Shown here: piece after piece, positions 1-7,094 of the stretch
Numbering within the stretch: position 1 is the first letter of the stretch
Layout: each line of letters begins with the position of its first letter
Assembly: GCA_029550925.1 (NCBI GenBank)
Contig: JAKPGL010000078.1
Span: 1 to 43,244 of the forward strand
DNA length: 43,244 nucleotides
From: Planctomycetota bacterium
GTDB taxonomy: Bacteria; Planctomycetota; Planctomycetia; Pirellulales; Thermoguttaceae
Direction of reading: 5' to 3'
The notes under the pieces: model-generated
Told to the model about the DNA's origin: nothing
Seen by the model: only the letters and a program-made list of their open reading frames with translations
The model's database searches: none
Position numbers and translations under genes: made by a program

Positions 1-2
1 CG

Positions 3-1838
3 ATCCCAGATGTCCGCCAGTTGGAATGTAAGGTGCTCCCGACCCGGACGATCTATCGGTTCGAAGCCGGGCCGGTCGAACTGAAACTGACCTTCCTGAC
101 CCCCGCTTTGCCGGACGATCCGGACCTGGTCGCCCGGCCGGTAACCTACGTGATCTTCGATCTCCAGAGCCGGGACGGCCAGCCGCACCAAGTCCAACTC
201 TATTTCGACGCCGTCGGCGAACTGGCCGTCAATAAGCCGGACCAGCAGGTCGTCTGGCAGCGGCAGGAGGCGGCGGGTCAGCCGCCGCTGGAACTACTGC
301 GCATCGGCAGCAAAGACCAACCGGTGCTGGAAAAACGGGGCGATGATCTGCGGATCGACTGGGGATATTTGTACTTGGCGGTTCCGAAAGTGAAAGATGT
401 CCAGACAGCGATTGCCGAGGCGGAGGCGGCCCGGCGTCGCTTTGCCGACGGCCAGCACCTGCCTCCGCAAGACGAGGCCCGCCAACCCCGGCCGGTGCAG
501 GATGGCTGGCCGGTACTGGCCTGCTCGTTCGACCTGGGCCGGGTGGACCAGAAGACGGAAACCCGCTGGCTCATGCTGGCCTACGATGATGAGTATTCGA
601 TCCAGTATTTGGAGCAGAACCTTCGGCCGTGGTGGCGTCGGGATGGGTTGGATATGCCGGGGCTGCTCCGTCGGGCCGCCGACGAGTTGCCCAAACTGGC
701 CGCCCGATGCGAAACCTTCGACCAGGCTTTGATGGCGGATTTGGATAAGGTGGGCGGACCTGGTTATGGGCCGTTTTGCGCCCTAGCCTATCGGCAGGCA
801 CTGGGCGCCCATAAACTGGTCCAGGGGCCGGACGGCCAATTGTGGGCCTTTTCTAAGGAATGTTTCTCCAACGGCTGTATCGGCACGGTGGATGTGATCT
901 ATCCGGCTTCGCCGATCTTTATGTTGCTCAGCAACGAGTTGCACAAGGCGGCCCTTCGACCGGTGCTTCATTATGCCGGCAGCGGCAGGTGGCCTTTCCC
1001 GTTTGCCCCGCATGATCTGGGTACCTATCCGAAAGCCAACGGCCAGGTCTATGGCGGCGGCGAAAAGAGCGAAGAAAACCAAATGCCCGTGGAAGAGTCG
1101 GCCAATATGCTCATCCTGGTAGCCGGGGCCGCCAAAATCGACGGACAGGCCGATTTTGCCAAACCCTACTGGCCCCTTTTGGACCGGTGGGCCGACTATC
1201 TCCGACAAAAAGGGCTGGATCCGGAGAATCAGCTTTGCACGGACGATTTTGCCGGGCATTTGGCTCACAATGTCAATTTGTCGGCCAAAGCGATCGTGGC
1301 CATGGGCTGCTATGCGGAGCTATGCCGAATGGCCGGTCGGCACACGGAGGCCAAAACCTACCGCCAGTTGGCCGAACAGTTCGTCCAAGAGTGGATTCGC
1401 ATGGCCGACGACGGGGACCACTATCGGCTGGCCTTCGATCGGCCCGGCACCTGGAGCCAAAAGTACAATCTGGTCTGGGACAAAATCTTCGGTCTGCGGC
1501 TATTCCCGGCGGAGGTGCGGCAGAAAGAGCTCGCCTTTTACAAGACGAAACTGAACCTGTTCGGCCTGCCGCTGGATAACCGCTCGCTCTATACGAAGAC
1601 GGATTGGCAGGTGTGGACGGCCACCCTGGCGGATCGGCAGGAGGATTTTGAGTATCTGATGCGGCCGGTGTATGAATTTGTCCACTTTACCTTGCCCAGG
1701 GTACCGATGACCGACTGGTACTGGACACATACGGCAGGCCGAGTCGGTTTCCAGGCCCGACCGGTGATCGGCGGCGTGTTTATCCGTGCGTTGGCCGACC
1801 CGGCTGTCTGGAACAAATGGGCCGGGAAAAAGCCGTAA
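3..1838 (+). CDS. DUF4965/DUF1793 (glutaminase A-like) protein, 5' partial
   Basis: The reading frame is open to the left edge of the window, so the N-terminus (and any signal peptide) is missing; the first in-frame TTG at 21 is probably internal. The visible 600 residues match the glutaminase A-type multidomain family. A beta-rich DUF5127-like part is followed by a DUF4965 part around the Tyr-Leu-rich 'SIQYLEQNLRPWW' segment. A long alpha/alpha-barrel DUF1793 part follows (motifs 'NMLILVAGAA' and 'HNVNLSAKAIVAMG'). Fungal GtaA relatives hydrolyse glutamine, but the function of the bacterial copies is not established; a glycoside-hydrolase-like role is equally possible because the fold is shared. 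The LigD-type phosphoesterase gene follows on the same strand after 63 nt. Family assignment is fairly sure, substrate unknown. Confidence 0.75.
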   Translation: MPDVRQLECKVLPTRTIYRFEAGPVELKLTFLTPALPDDPDLVARPVTYVIFDLQSRDGQPHQVQLYFDAVGELAVNKPDQQVVWQRQEAAGQPPLELLRIGSKDQPVLEKRGDDLRIDWGYLYLAVPKVKDVQTAIAEAEAARRRFADGQHLPPQDEARQPRPVQDGWPVLACSFDLGRVDQKTETRWLMLAYDDEYSIQYLEQNLRPWWRRDGLDMPGLLRRAADELPKLAARCETFDQALMADLDKVGGPGYGPFCALAYRQALGAHKLVQGPDGQLWAFSKECFSNGCIGTVDVIYPASPIFMLLSNELHKAALRPVLHYAGSGRWPFPFAPHDLGTYPKANGQVYGGGEKSEENQMPVEESANMLILVAGAAKIDGQADFAKPYWPLLDRWADYLRQKGLDPENQLCTDDFAGHLAHNVNLSAKAIVAMGCYAELCRMAGRHTEAKTYRQLAEQFVQEWIRMADDGDHYRLAFDRPGTWSQKYNLVWDKIFGLRLFPAEVRQKELAFYKTKLNLFGLPLDNRSLYTKTDWQVWTATLADRQEDFEYLMRPVYEFVHFTLPRVPMTDWYWTHTAGRVGFQARPVIGGVFIRALADPAVWNKWAGKKP

Positions 1839-1901
1839 AAACAACCTCCCCCTTTTCCGTTCGGTGAAATAGGGGCCAGAGAATCTATAAGGTCGGATGC
1901 G

Positions 1902-2324
1902 ATGGCGGCGGCGAACCAGTCTGAGGTGCCTTCTCCTGAACAACATGCACCGGCGGCGACACGCCGGTTTGTGGTTTTGGAACACGACTCGCCCCGGGGC
2001 CGACATTGGGACCTGATGCTAGAGCTGGAAGGTCGGCTTCGGACCTGGGCGCTGGCCCAACCGCCGGATGCCCCTCGAACCATCCCGGCCGAAGCCCTGC
2101 CTGATCACCGGCTGGTGTATCTGGAATACGAAGGCCCGATTTCCGGCGGCCGGGGCCAAGTGCGCCGTTGGGACGCCGGCGCCTATCAGCCCCTGCTCCC
2201 TGCCGATCCAAACCAAGCGGAAGAAGTCTATCTGTTGCAAGGAGAGCGTCTCCAAGGGCGAGCCATCCTCCTGCCGCCTACTCCGCCCTCCTCCGAGTGG
2301 CAATTTCGCTTTGAACCAGGCTAA
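1902..2324 (+). CDS. Stand-alone LigD-type 3'-phosphoesterase domain protein
   Basis: This 140-residue protein consists almost entirely of the phosphoesterase (PE) module that normally sits at the N-terminus of bacterial NHEJ ligase LigD, where it trims 3'-phosphate or ribonucleotide ends. The signature 'FVVLEHDSPRGRHWDLMLE' carries His28, His35 and Asp37. A second element, 'DHRLVY', supplies His69 and Tyr73, with the same His-x3-Tyr spacing as LigD His84/Tyr88. The Arg two residues after the catalytic Asp in LigD is a Met here, so activity may differ. No Ku, ligase or primase gene is nearby. The first 20 residues look like a disordered lead. It is probably co-transcribed with the DUF4965 gene, which suggests no shared function. 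Confidence 0.82.
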   Translation: MAAANQSEVPSPEQHAPAATRRFVVLEHDSPRGRHWDLMLELEGRLRTWALAQPPDAPRTIPAEALPDHRLVYLEYEGPISGGRGQVRRWDAGAYQPLLPADPNQAEEVYLLQGERLQGRAILLPPTPPSSEWQFRFEPG

Positions 2325-2358
2325 CTCCCAAGGAAGGCCCCAATACTCCCCCCACTCT

Positions 2359-2433
2359 GTCATTGCCGCACAAGCGGGAAACCAGAGACATGAATACCTC
2401 TAACAACCGGATCCCCGCTTTCGCGAGGATGAC
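2359..2433. repeat. Palindromic REP-like element
   Basis: The left arm starts GTCATTGCCGCACAAGCGGG and the right arm ends CTTTCGCGAGGATGAC, so the two ends are imperfect inverted copies around a centre of about 25 nt. They resemble the very widespread bacterial intergenic palindrome with consensus GTCATTCCCGCGAAAGCGGG. Half-copies of the same family occur at 21369-21393 and 34311-34339 in this window. Confidence 0.6.
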
Positions 2434-2493
2434 AATCGAATACCTTCTCAGGGTAGAGACGGCCACTACGCCATTCGCCTGAGAGGGCGCCAA

Positions 2494-2529
2494 CAAAAAG
2501 AGCCTGCACCGGTTGTCCGGCCAGGCTCT
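2494..2529 (-). terminator. Rho-independent terminator of the DUF4159 gene
   Basis: Read on the minus strand, AGAGCCTG (2529-2522) pairs with CAGGCTCT (2506-2499), with a further CCGG/CCGG pairing inside, and the stem runs straight into TTTTT. It lies about 100 nt past the stop codon of the minus-strand DUF4159 gene, the right place and orientation to end that transcript. Confidence 0.8.
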
Positions 2530-2625
2530 CCACACAAAGGAAGGGGGTTACCTAGAAATAGCTCCGGCCATCCTCTGAGGACGCCCCAATGGATTTGCCC
2601 GCTCAAAGGGGGATAAAGTTTCCTT

Positions 2626-4191
2626 TTAGTGGGTTACTGCATACACGATGACGTTCGTGCCGATCTGCATGGCCGACTCGTCTTTGTAGCCGTAGCTATA
2701 GGCGTGCGGGAATTGCTCCCAACCGTTGCCCAGGTCGTACCGGCTATAGACCACGGCCAACCGGCCGTCGATCGTGATGCCTTCCAGTTCGGGGGCCTCG
2801 AACGGGCCGAAGTCTTCCCGCACCCGCGGCGTGTATTCCACCCGCCGGATGTCGTAGTGGATGCGATAGATCGGATGGTCGAGCGGGATTTTCTTCAGCG
2901 CATACTTATCCGCCTCGGCGCCAAAGACCTTGGCAATTTCGCGGCGGAAGGCGGTATCGAAGGCCAAGCGTCCGCAGCAGGCGTCGGCCAGCAACATGCC
3001 GCCGGCCATCAGGTAGTTGCGCAATCGGCCGCGGTCCTCTTCGCTCCAGACGAACTCTCGATGGCCCGTCATGTACAAGAGCGGATAGGTGGTCGTCTTC
3101 GGGTCTTTCAATTGGACGTTTTCCCGTCGGAACTTCACCTCCAAGGTGCTGTTGTCCTTGACATGCTTGAGCAGGTTGTGCACCGCCGAGGGATCGGGGT
3201 CCCAATCGCCTTCATGGATCAATTGGGCCATGACGAAATCGTCCCGGGTCGGCGCCGTGGCCTCATGATAGACCTTCGTGGTGCTCAGGAACCGGCCCAG
3301 TTGGAACATGCCCAGGACATAGGTGATGAGATTGGCGCCGACGAAGCGGGCCTGGTCGATCACCACCCGGAGCCCCCGATCATGCTCATGGCCGTCCCAG
3401 CCGCAGGTCAGGTCAATCGGCGAGAAGATCACGCCGGTCCGGCAGCCGAAGTCGATCCCTTCCAGGCAGGGTTCGCCCACTTCGGTCGAACCGTCGGCCT
3501 TTTTGTAGGTGAGATTGCCCAGTTTATAGTACGCGGCATAGATGGGATCATCGGGCAGCAGTTTGCGCAGCGGTCGTCCGGGGAAGGTCTGTTCCATTTC
3601 GTGGCGGAAGGACTCGGCAAAATCCTTCCAGCCGCAGCAGGCGTCGGCAATGATCGTGCCGCCGTCCATCACGTAGCGGGCCAGATTTTGCCGCACCTCG
3701 TCGGTGAGCGAGAACTTGTTGTGCCCGGCAAATAGTAGCGCGGGCAGCTCCCTCGGATCAAACGAGAAGTGCTGGAAGTCGGTCTCCATCGACCGATAGT
3801 TGATGCCCAGCTTCTCGTTGGTCCACAAGAGCAGGGTGTTCAGGTCGGCCGGGTCGGTCATCCAGTCGCGGTATTGGGTGCGTTTGCCTTCTTTGGTGAT
3901 CCAGCGGACCTGGCCCAAGGCCACCTTGCCGATCAAGGCCGGCGGCGCTGGCGGACGCTTCTTCTCAGTCCGTCGCAGCGGCGTAACCGGCAACGGTAGC
4001 GGCGCAAAGCCTTCCGCGCCGGTTCGGCTCTGCTTTTGCGCTTTGGGCGGCGGGCCGCAGTCGATCGGCCCCGAATTCTCCTCTGCACCCAAGACCCAGG
4101 CCGCTTGGCCCAACATACCGGCTGCGGGGCCGGCCGTGGCCGTCAAACCAATCCGCTCCAAAAATCGCCGACGAGAAAGTTCCTGTGCCAT
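2626..4191 (-). CDS. Tat-exported protein with two DUF4159 domains
   Basis: The 521-residue product opens with a twin-arginine signal, SRRRFLERIG followed by an Ala/Gly-rich hydrophobic stretch, so it should be exported folded. The rest is two related DUF4159 domains, about residues 90-290 and 305-515. Both contain the paired motifs 'LPALLFAGHNKF'/'YPLLYMTGHREF' and 'GGTIIADACCG'/'GGMLLADACCG', showing internal duplication. DUF4159 is related to the glutamine-amidotransferase-like/ThuA fold; its biochemical role is unknown. The start is supported by GGGAG seven bases upstream of the ATG. The gene lies 308 bp downstream of the FecR gene on the same strand and has its own terminator. The family is common in planctomycetes and myxobacteria. 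Confidence 0.85.
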   Translation of the reverse strand: MAQELSRRRFLERIGLTATAGPAAGMLGQAAWVLGAEENSGPIDCGPPPKAQKQSRTGAEGFAPLPLPVTPLRRTEKKRPPAPPALIGKVALGQVRWITKEGKRTQYRDWMTDPADLNTLLLWTNEKLGINYRSMETDFQHFSFDPRELPALLFAGHNKFSLTDEVRQNLARYVMDGGTIIADACCGWKDFAESFRHEMEQTFPGRPLRKLLPDDPIYAAYYKLGNLTYKKADGSTEVGEPCLEGIDFGCRTGVIFSPIDLTCGWDGHEHDRGLRVVIDQARFVGANLITYVLGMFQLGRFLSTTKVYHEATAPTRDDFVMAQLIHEGDWDPDPSAVHNLLKHVKDNSTLEVKFRRENVQLKDPKTTTYPLLYMTGHREFVWSEEDRGRLRNYLMAGGMLLADACCGRLAFDTAFRREIAKVFGAEADKYALKKIPLDHPIYRIHYDIRRVEYTPRVREDFGPFEAPELEGITIDGRLAVVYSRYDLGNGWEQFPHAYSYGYKDESAMQIGTNVIVYAVTH

Positions 4192-4499
4192 GGCTTTGCT
4201 CCCATCTATGCCAAAAAGTTACTGCCGCGATCCCTTTCGCCCTTATGAAGAGGAAACTTGCTGCTGGGGCATTCTTTCCTCCCTAATTTTAACCCGGCGG
4301 GGCGGGGAAAACAGTACCCAAAAAATCCGCATTCGGGCCGAAATTTTTCCTCCTGTCAAAACATTACTTACTTTATGCCTAAAGTTATTTTTCTCAGGGA
4401 ACCATTCTCTTTTTCCCCCAACCGGGGGGGCGGGCGATCGGTGCTCCGTATTGCACGCCCCTCTACCCCTCGGCCTAGCGTCCCTCGACTCGATCCCCC
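4192..4499. other. Intergenic region upstream of the DUF4159 gene
   Basis: This 308-bp spacer lies between two minus-strand genes and is much richer in A+T in its middle (about 4320-4400) than the flanking genes. On the minus strand it contains a TTGACA hexamer (near 4355) but no convincing -10 box at normal spacing. It also holds a short palindrome (ACTTT/AAAGT, around 4370-4386). A promoter for the DUF4159 gene is likely here but I cannot place it. Confidence 0.4.
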
Positions 4500-6275
4500 C
4501 TAGCGGCTCAATCCACTGCCCAGCAAAAGCTCCAGGTGCTGTTGCAAGGTCTGCCGGTCCAGGGCGGTGCGGTAGAGGGCGATTTCGTCCAATAGGCCGG
4601 GCCAGGGGTAGGCGTGTCTGCCATGCTCGTCGAACCCTTTGCCGACGCCGAGTCGGCTGGTTGCCGGGATGCCCATCAATTCTTGGTTCTTGACCACCCA
4701 TTGGAGGGTATTTTCTTTCCGCGTCAGGTTGGCCAGATAGGTATTGACTATGGTGGTTTGCTTTTGGGGATCGGCCTGGAAGGTGCTGGCCAGGTAATAC
4801 CACTCTCCGGGGAGCAAGGAAACGTTGGCCTCCTGCCAGGGTTGGTCCGCATCGAATAGGTGCAGGATTTGGCCTTCTGCCCCCACGGCCAGGAAGAAGG
4901 CGGCCCGGCGGGCGTCGGCTCGGGTGGCTAACAGCACCCCGATCGGATCCTTTTGCCGGGGGGGAAAACCGGCGAAATTGACCAGCAGTTCGATGGTCAG
5001 GTTCTGCGGGGGCTGGAAGAGGGCTTCGGTTTGCAGGGCGGCTCCGATGGTATTGCCCGCATAAAGACCTCGGGCCGGGTGATAGGCCCACTGATCGGCC
5101 CCAGCCGGGGCGAGCAGAAACCGGGCCTGGCTTTCCCCCCGTCCGCCGCTCATGACCACATCCACAAGAGGAAGCTCATCCCGTTTATCTTGCCGACGTT
5201 CCTCGGGGCTAGCGCCCTCAAACGTATAGTGATGAAGCAACGTCGGATGGTTCGCCACCGCGGCCCGAAACGGAGCAATCCTAGCCCCCCAAGATTCCCC
5301 CGGCAACCGAAACACAAAGCCGGGCAGGTCTGGGAAAATCTCTACCAATTCGATCTGCCGGGTCGTTTTTTCTTGGGGCGGAAAAATCCGCACGGCTTGG
5401 CCCGCCTCCAGAAAAACGGTTCGGTTCCGCTGCTCAGACGGCCGGTCTGGTCGATCCGTTTTGCCTTCGCCTCGGAGCACAAGGCCCAAGCCCTCTTCTG
5501 GAGGTCTCAGCGCCACCCGGCCGGAAAATACATGGACCTCGGCCGCCCCGGTCTGTTCGACCACCAGGCCGAACTGAGTATTTTCTCCTTCCAGGACAAG
5601 CCAGGGAGTGCGAAAGGAGATATTCGGTTCCTCTGGGGGGACATAGACGGCCAGTCGGCCCATTTCTGCTTCCACGGATCGAGGGGCAGTTAAGGAAATC
5701 CGGGCCGGGCCTTCGAGAATGAGCCGGGTTTGCGGCGGGAACACCAGTTCGGCAAAGCCGCCTTGAAGGTGGATGGTTTGGCCTGGCATCAGTTCAGGGT
5801 GCGTCTGCGGTTTGGTCGAATCGTCGGCCCACCGGGGGAGGCTGGTTTGGCCCCATTGGGCTACCGGGCCTGGGGCAGGTTCAGGACCGACAGGGCCGGG
5901 CCTCCAAACCGCCCGAACCACCAACACACCAAGACCGAGAGCAACTAGCAGACCGACTGCCGCCAGCAGCCACCGCCACCGACGCAGCAGCTTTCGTACT
6001 CGCACGCTGGCCGGGGTAGGCAATTCCAGACCGATAGGACATTCGGGCTGAAGCATAGCGGCCGTCCCCTCGGCCTCTCGGCCCATGCCCGCCGCCCAGT
6101 GCAACTCCGCATGAAGTTCCATATACTCCAGAAAATACCGCCGGGCCTGAGGCGAGTGGGCCAACATTTCTCGCAGCCGGTCCGACTCCTGGGCCGATAG
6201 CTCTCCTTCGCACAAGAGGCTAAGCAGACGGCCTAGCTCGTCGAAATGCTCGAAAGGTTTTTCCGAAAAGCTCAT
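4500..6275 (-). CDS. FecR-type anti-sigma/transmembrane protein with C-terminal LamG domain
   Basis: The 591-residue product has a short cytoplasmic N-terminal region typical of planctomycete FecR proteins (a small helical sigma-binding segment, residues 10-65). One transmembrane helix follows at about 101-122. A periplasmic FecR domain lies at about 165-260 ('GGFAELVFPP', 'LEGPARISL', 'VFSGRVAL'), and a concanavalin A-like LamG domain at about 400-585 ends with 'WPGLLDEIALYRTAL'. Such proteins are thought to pass an outside signal to a partner ECF sigma factor; the LamG domain would be the ligand-binding part, probably for a glycan. The ECF sigma gene ends only 30 nt upstream of this start, so the two are almost certainly one operon. 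Confidence 0.88.
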   Translation of the reverse strand: MSFSEKPFEHFDELGRLLSLLCEGELSAQESDRLREMLAHSPQARRYFLEYMELHAELHWAAGMGREAEGTAAMLQPECPIGLELPTPASVRVRKLLRRWRWLLAAVGLLVALGLGVLVVRAVWRPGPVGPEPAPGPVAQWGQTSLPRWADDSTKPQTHPELMPGQTIHLQGGFAELVFPPQTRLILEGPARISLTAPRSVEAEMGRLAVYVPPEEPNISFRTPWLVLEGENTQFGLVVEQTGAAEVHVFSGRVALRPPEEGLGLVLRGEGKTDRPDRPSEQRNRTVFLEAGQAVRIFPPQEKTTRQIELVEIFPDLPGFVFRLPGESWGARIAPFRAAVANHPTLLHHYTFEGASPEERRQDKRDELPLVDVVMSGGRGESQARFLLAPAGADQWAYHPARGLYAGNTIGAALQTEALFQPPQNLTIELLVNFAGFPPRQKDPIGVLLATRADARRAAFFLAVGAEGQILHLFDADQPWQEANVSLLPGEWYYLASTFQADPQKQTTIVNTYLANLTRKENTLQWVVKNQELMGIPATSRLGVGKGFDEHGRHAYPWPGLLDEIALYRTALDRQTLQQHLELLLGSGLSR

Positions 6276-6305
6276 CAGTGCGATTCCATAAAGGAGTGGA
6301 TCGGC

Positions 6306-6860
6306 TCATCGGGTTTGTTGGGCTAGGGTGCGGCGGATGCATTCCAGAAGGGACATTCGGATACGGTGGAGGGACTTTCGGGCGCCTTGGACGCTTCGGC
6401 CGAGGGCCTCGGCCACGGAGCGGGTGCTGGAATCGGGTTGGTAGCGTTGCCAGAGTAGTTGGCGGTCCTGTGGGCGGAGTTTTTCCATGCAGCCGCTGAG
6501 GGCCTCCCGGCGCAGGTCGGTTTCTTGGAGGAACTGTTCCACTTCGTCGGCAAAGCGTTCCAGGAAGTCGCTGCTAAAAAGGTGTTCCTGGTGGGCCTTT
6601 TTCTCTCGGTATTTCAACACTTCGTAATAGGCCACCCGACAAGCCCATTGGACAAAATCCGTGCCGGGCCGATATTGGTCGAACTTCCGCCATAGCACCA
6701 GGTTCGTCTCTTGCAAAATTTCTTCGGCGTCGATGGGATTGTGGACCAAGGCCATGATGTAGAGAAACACTTTTCGCTGACAGGCGCCCAGGAGCGAGGC
6801 GAAACGCTCCATCCGGTCTTCCGGCGGTTTAGGAGGAGGTGGTGGAGGTTGGCTTGCCAT
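6306..6860 (-). CDS. ECF-family RNA polymerase sigma factor (planctomycete type)
   Basis: This is a 184-residue sigma-70 family protein. Region 2 spans about residues 20-90 ('VFLYIMALVHNPIDAEEILQ', 'WRKFDQY', 'FVQWACRVAYYEVLKYR'). Region 4 spans about 125-180 ('LRPQDRQLLWQRY', 'STRSVAEALGRSVQGARKSL'), with its helix-turn-helix intact. The 'ILQETNLVLWRK' form is typical of the Rhodopirellula/Verrucomicrobium ECF group. A Pro-rich tail of about 10 residues precedes region 2. The FecR-LamG gene follows directly and should be its membrane regulator. Target promoters are unknown; the neighbouring DUF4159 and M28 genes are candidates only by position. Confidence 0.92.
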   Translation of the reverse strand: MASQPPPPPPKPPEDRMERFASLLGACQRKVFLYIMALVHNPIDAEEILQETNLVLWRKFDQYRPGTDFVQWACRVAYYEVLKYREKKAHQEHLFSSDFLERFADEVEQFLQETDLRREALSGCMEKLRPQDRQLLWQRYQPDSSTRSVAEALGRSVQGARKSLHRIRMSLLECIRRTLAQQTR

Positions 6861-6983
6861 ACGGGCGCTCCCATCCGGTGCGAACTTGCCGCAGAATGGC
6901 GAAAGGCTTTCCTTATCAAAATACCAGGTTCCTTGGTTTCGGGGTATAGGAAAGGTTGGAGGGACTTTTCTTAGGGGAGGGGG

Positions 6984-6989
6984 TATAAT
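6984..6989 (+). promoter_or_regulatory. Possible -10 box upstream of the M28 peptidase gene
   Basis: A perfect TATAAT hexamer lies about 105 nt upstream of the peptidase start. There is no recognisable -35 hexamer at 16-18 nt; the nearest TTG (TTGGAG at 6956-6961) is 22 nt away. This is a weak call. Confidence 0.3.
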
Positions 6990-7094
6990 ACCTGAGCCGG
7001 AGGATTTTTGGAAATCGGGGAGAGAAAGTTCAGCGATTTTGTTTCTCCCGGTTTTTTCCCGATGCCTTCCTAATGATCGGAAAAGGAACGTTTC

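Larger units (their letters stand above)
2325..2625. other. Intergenic region between convergent genes
   Basis: Three hundred bases separate two genes whose 3' ends face each other. The region holds an imperfect palindromic repeat (2359-2433) and a strong minus-strand terminator hairpin (2494-2529). I see no coding potential. Confidence 0.6.

Noticed and set aside
2629-3735. Plus-strand frame of 368 codons antisense to the DUF4159 gene
   Set aside because: Same reasoning: the minus strand carries the duplicated DUF4159 motifs and a Tat signal.
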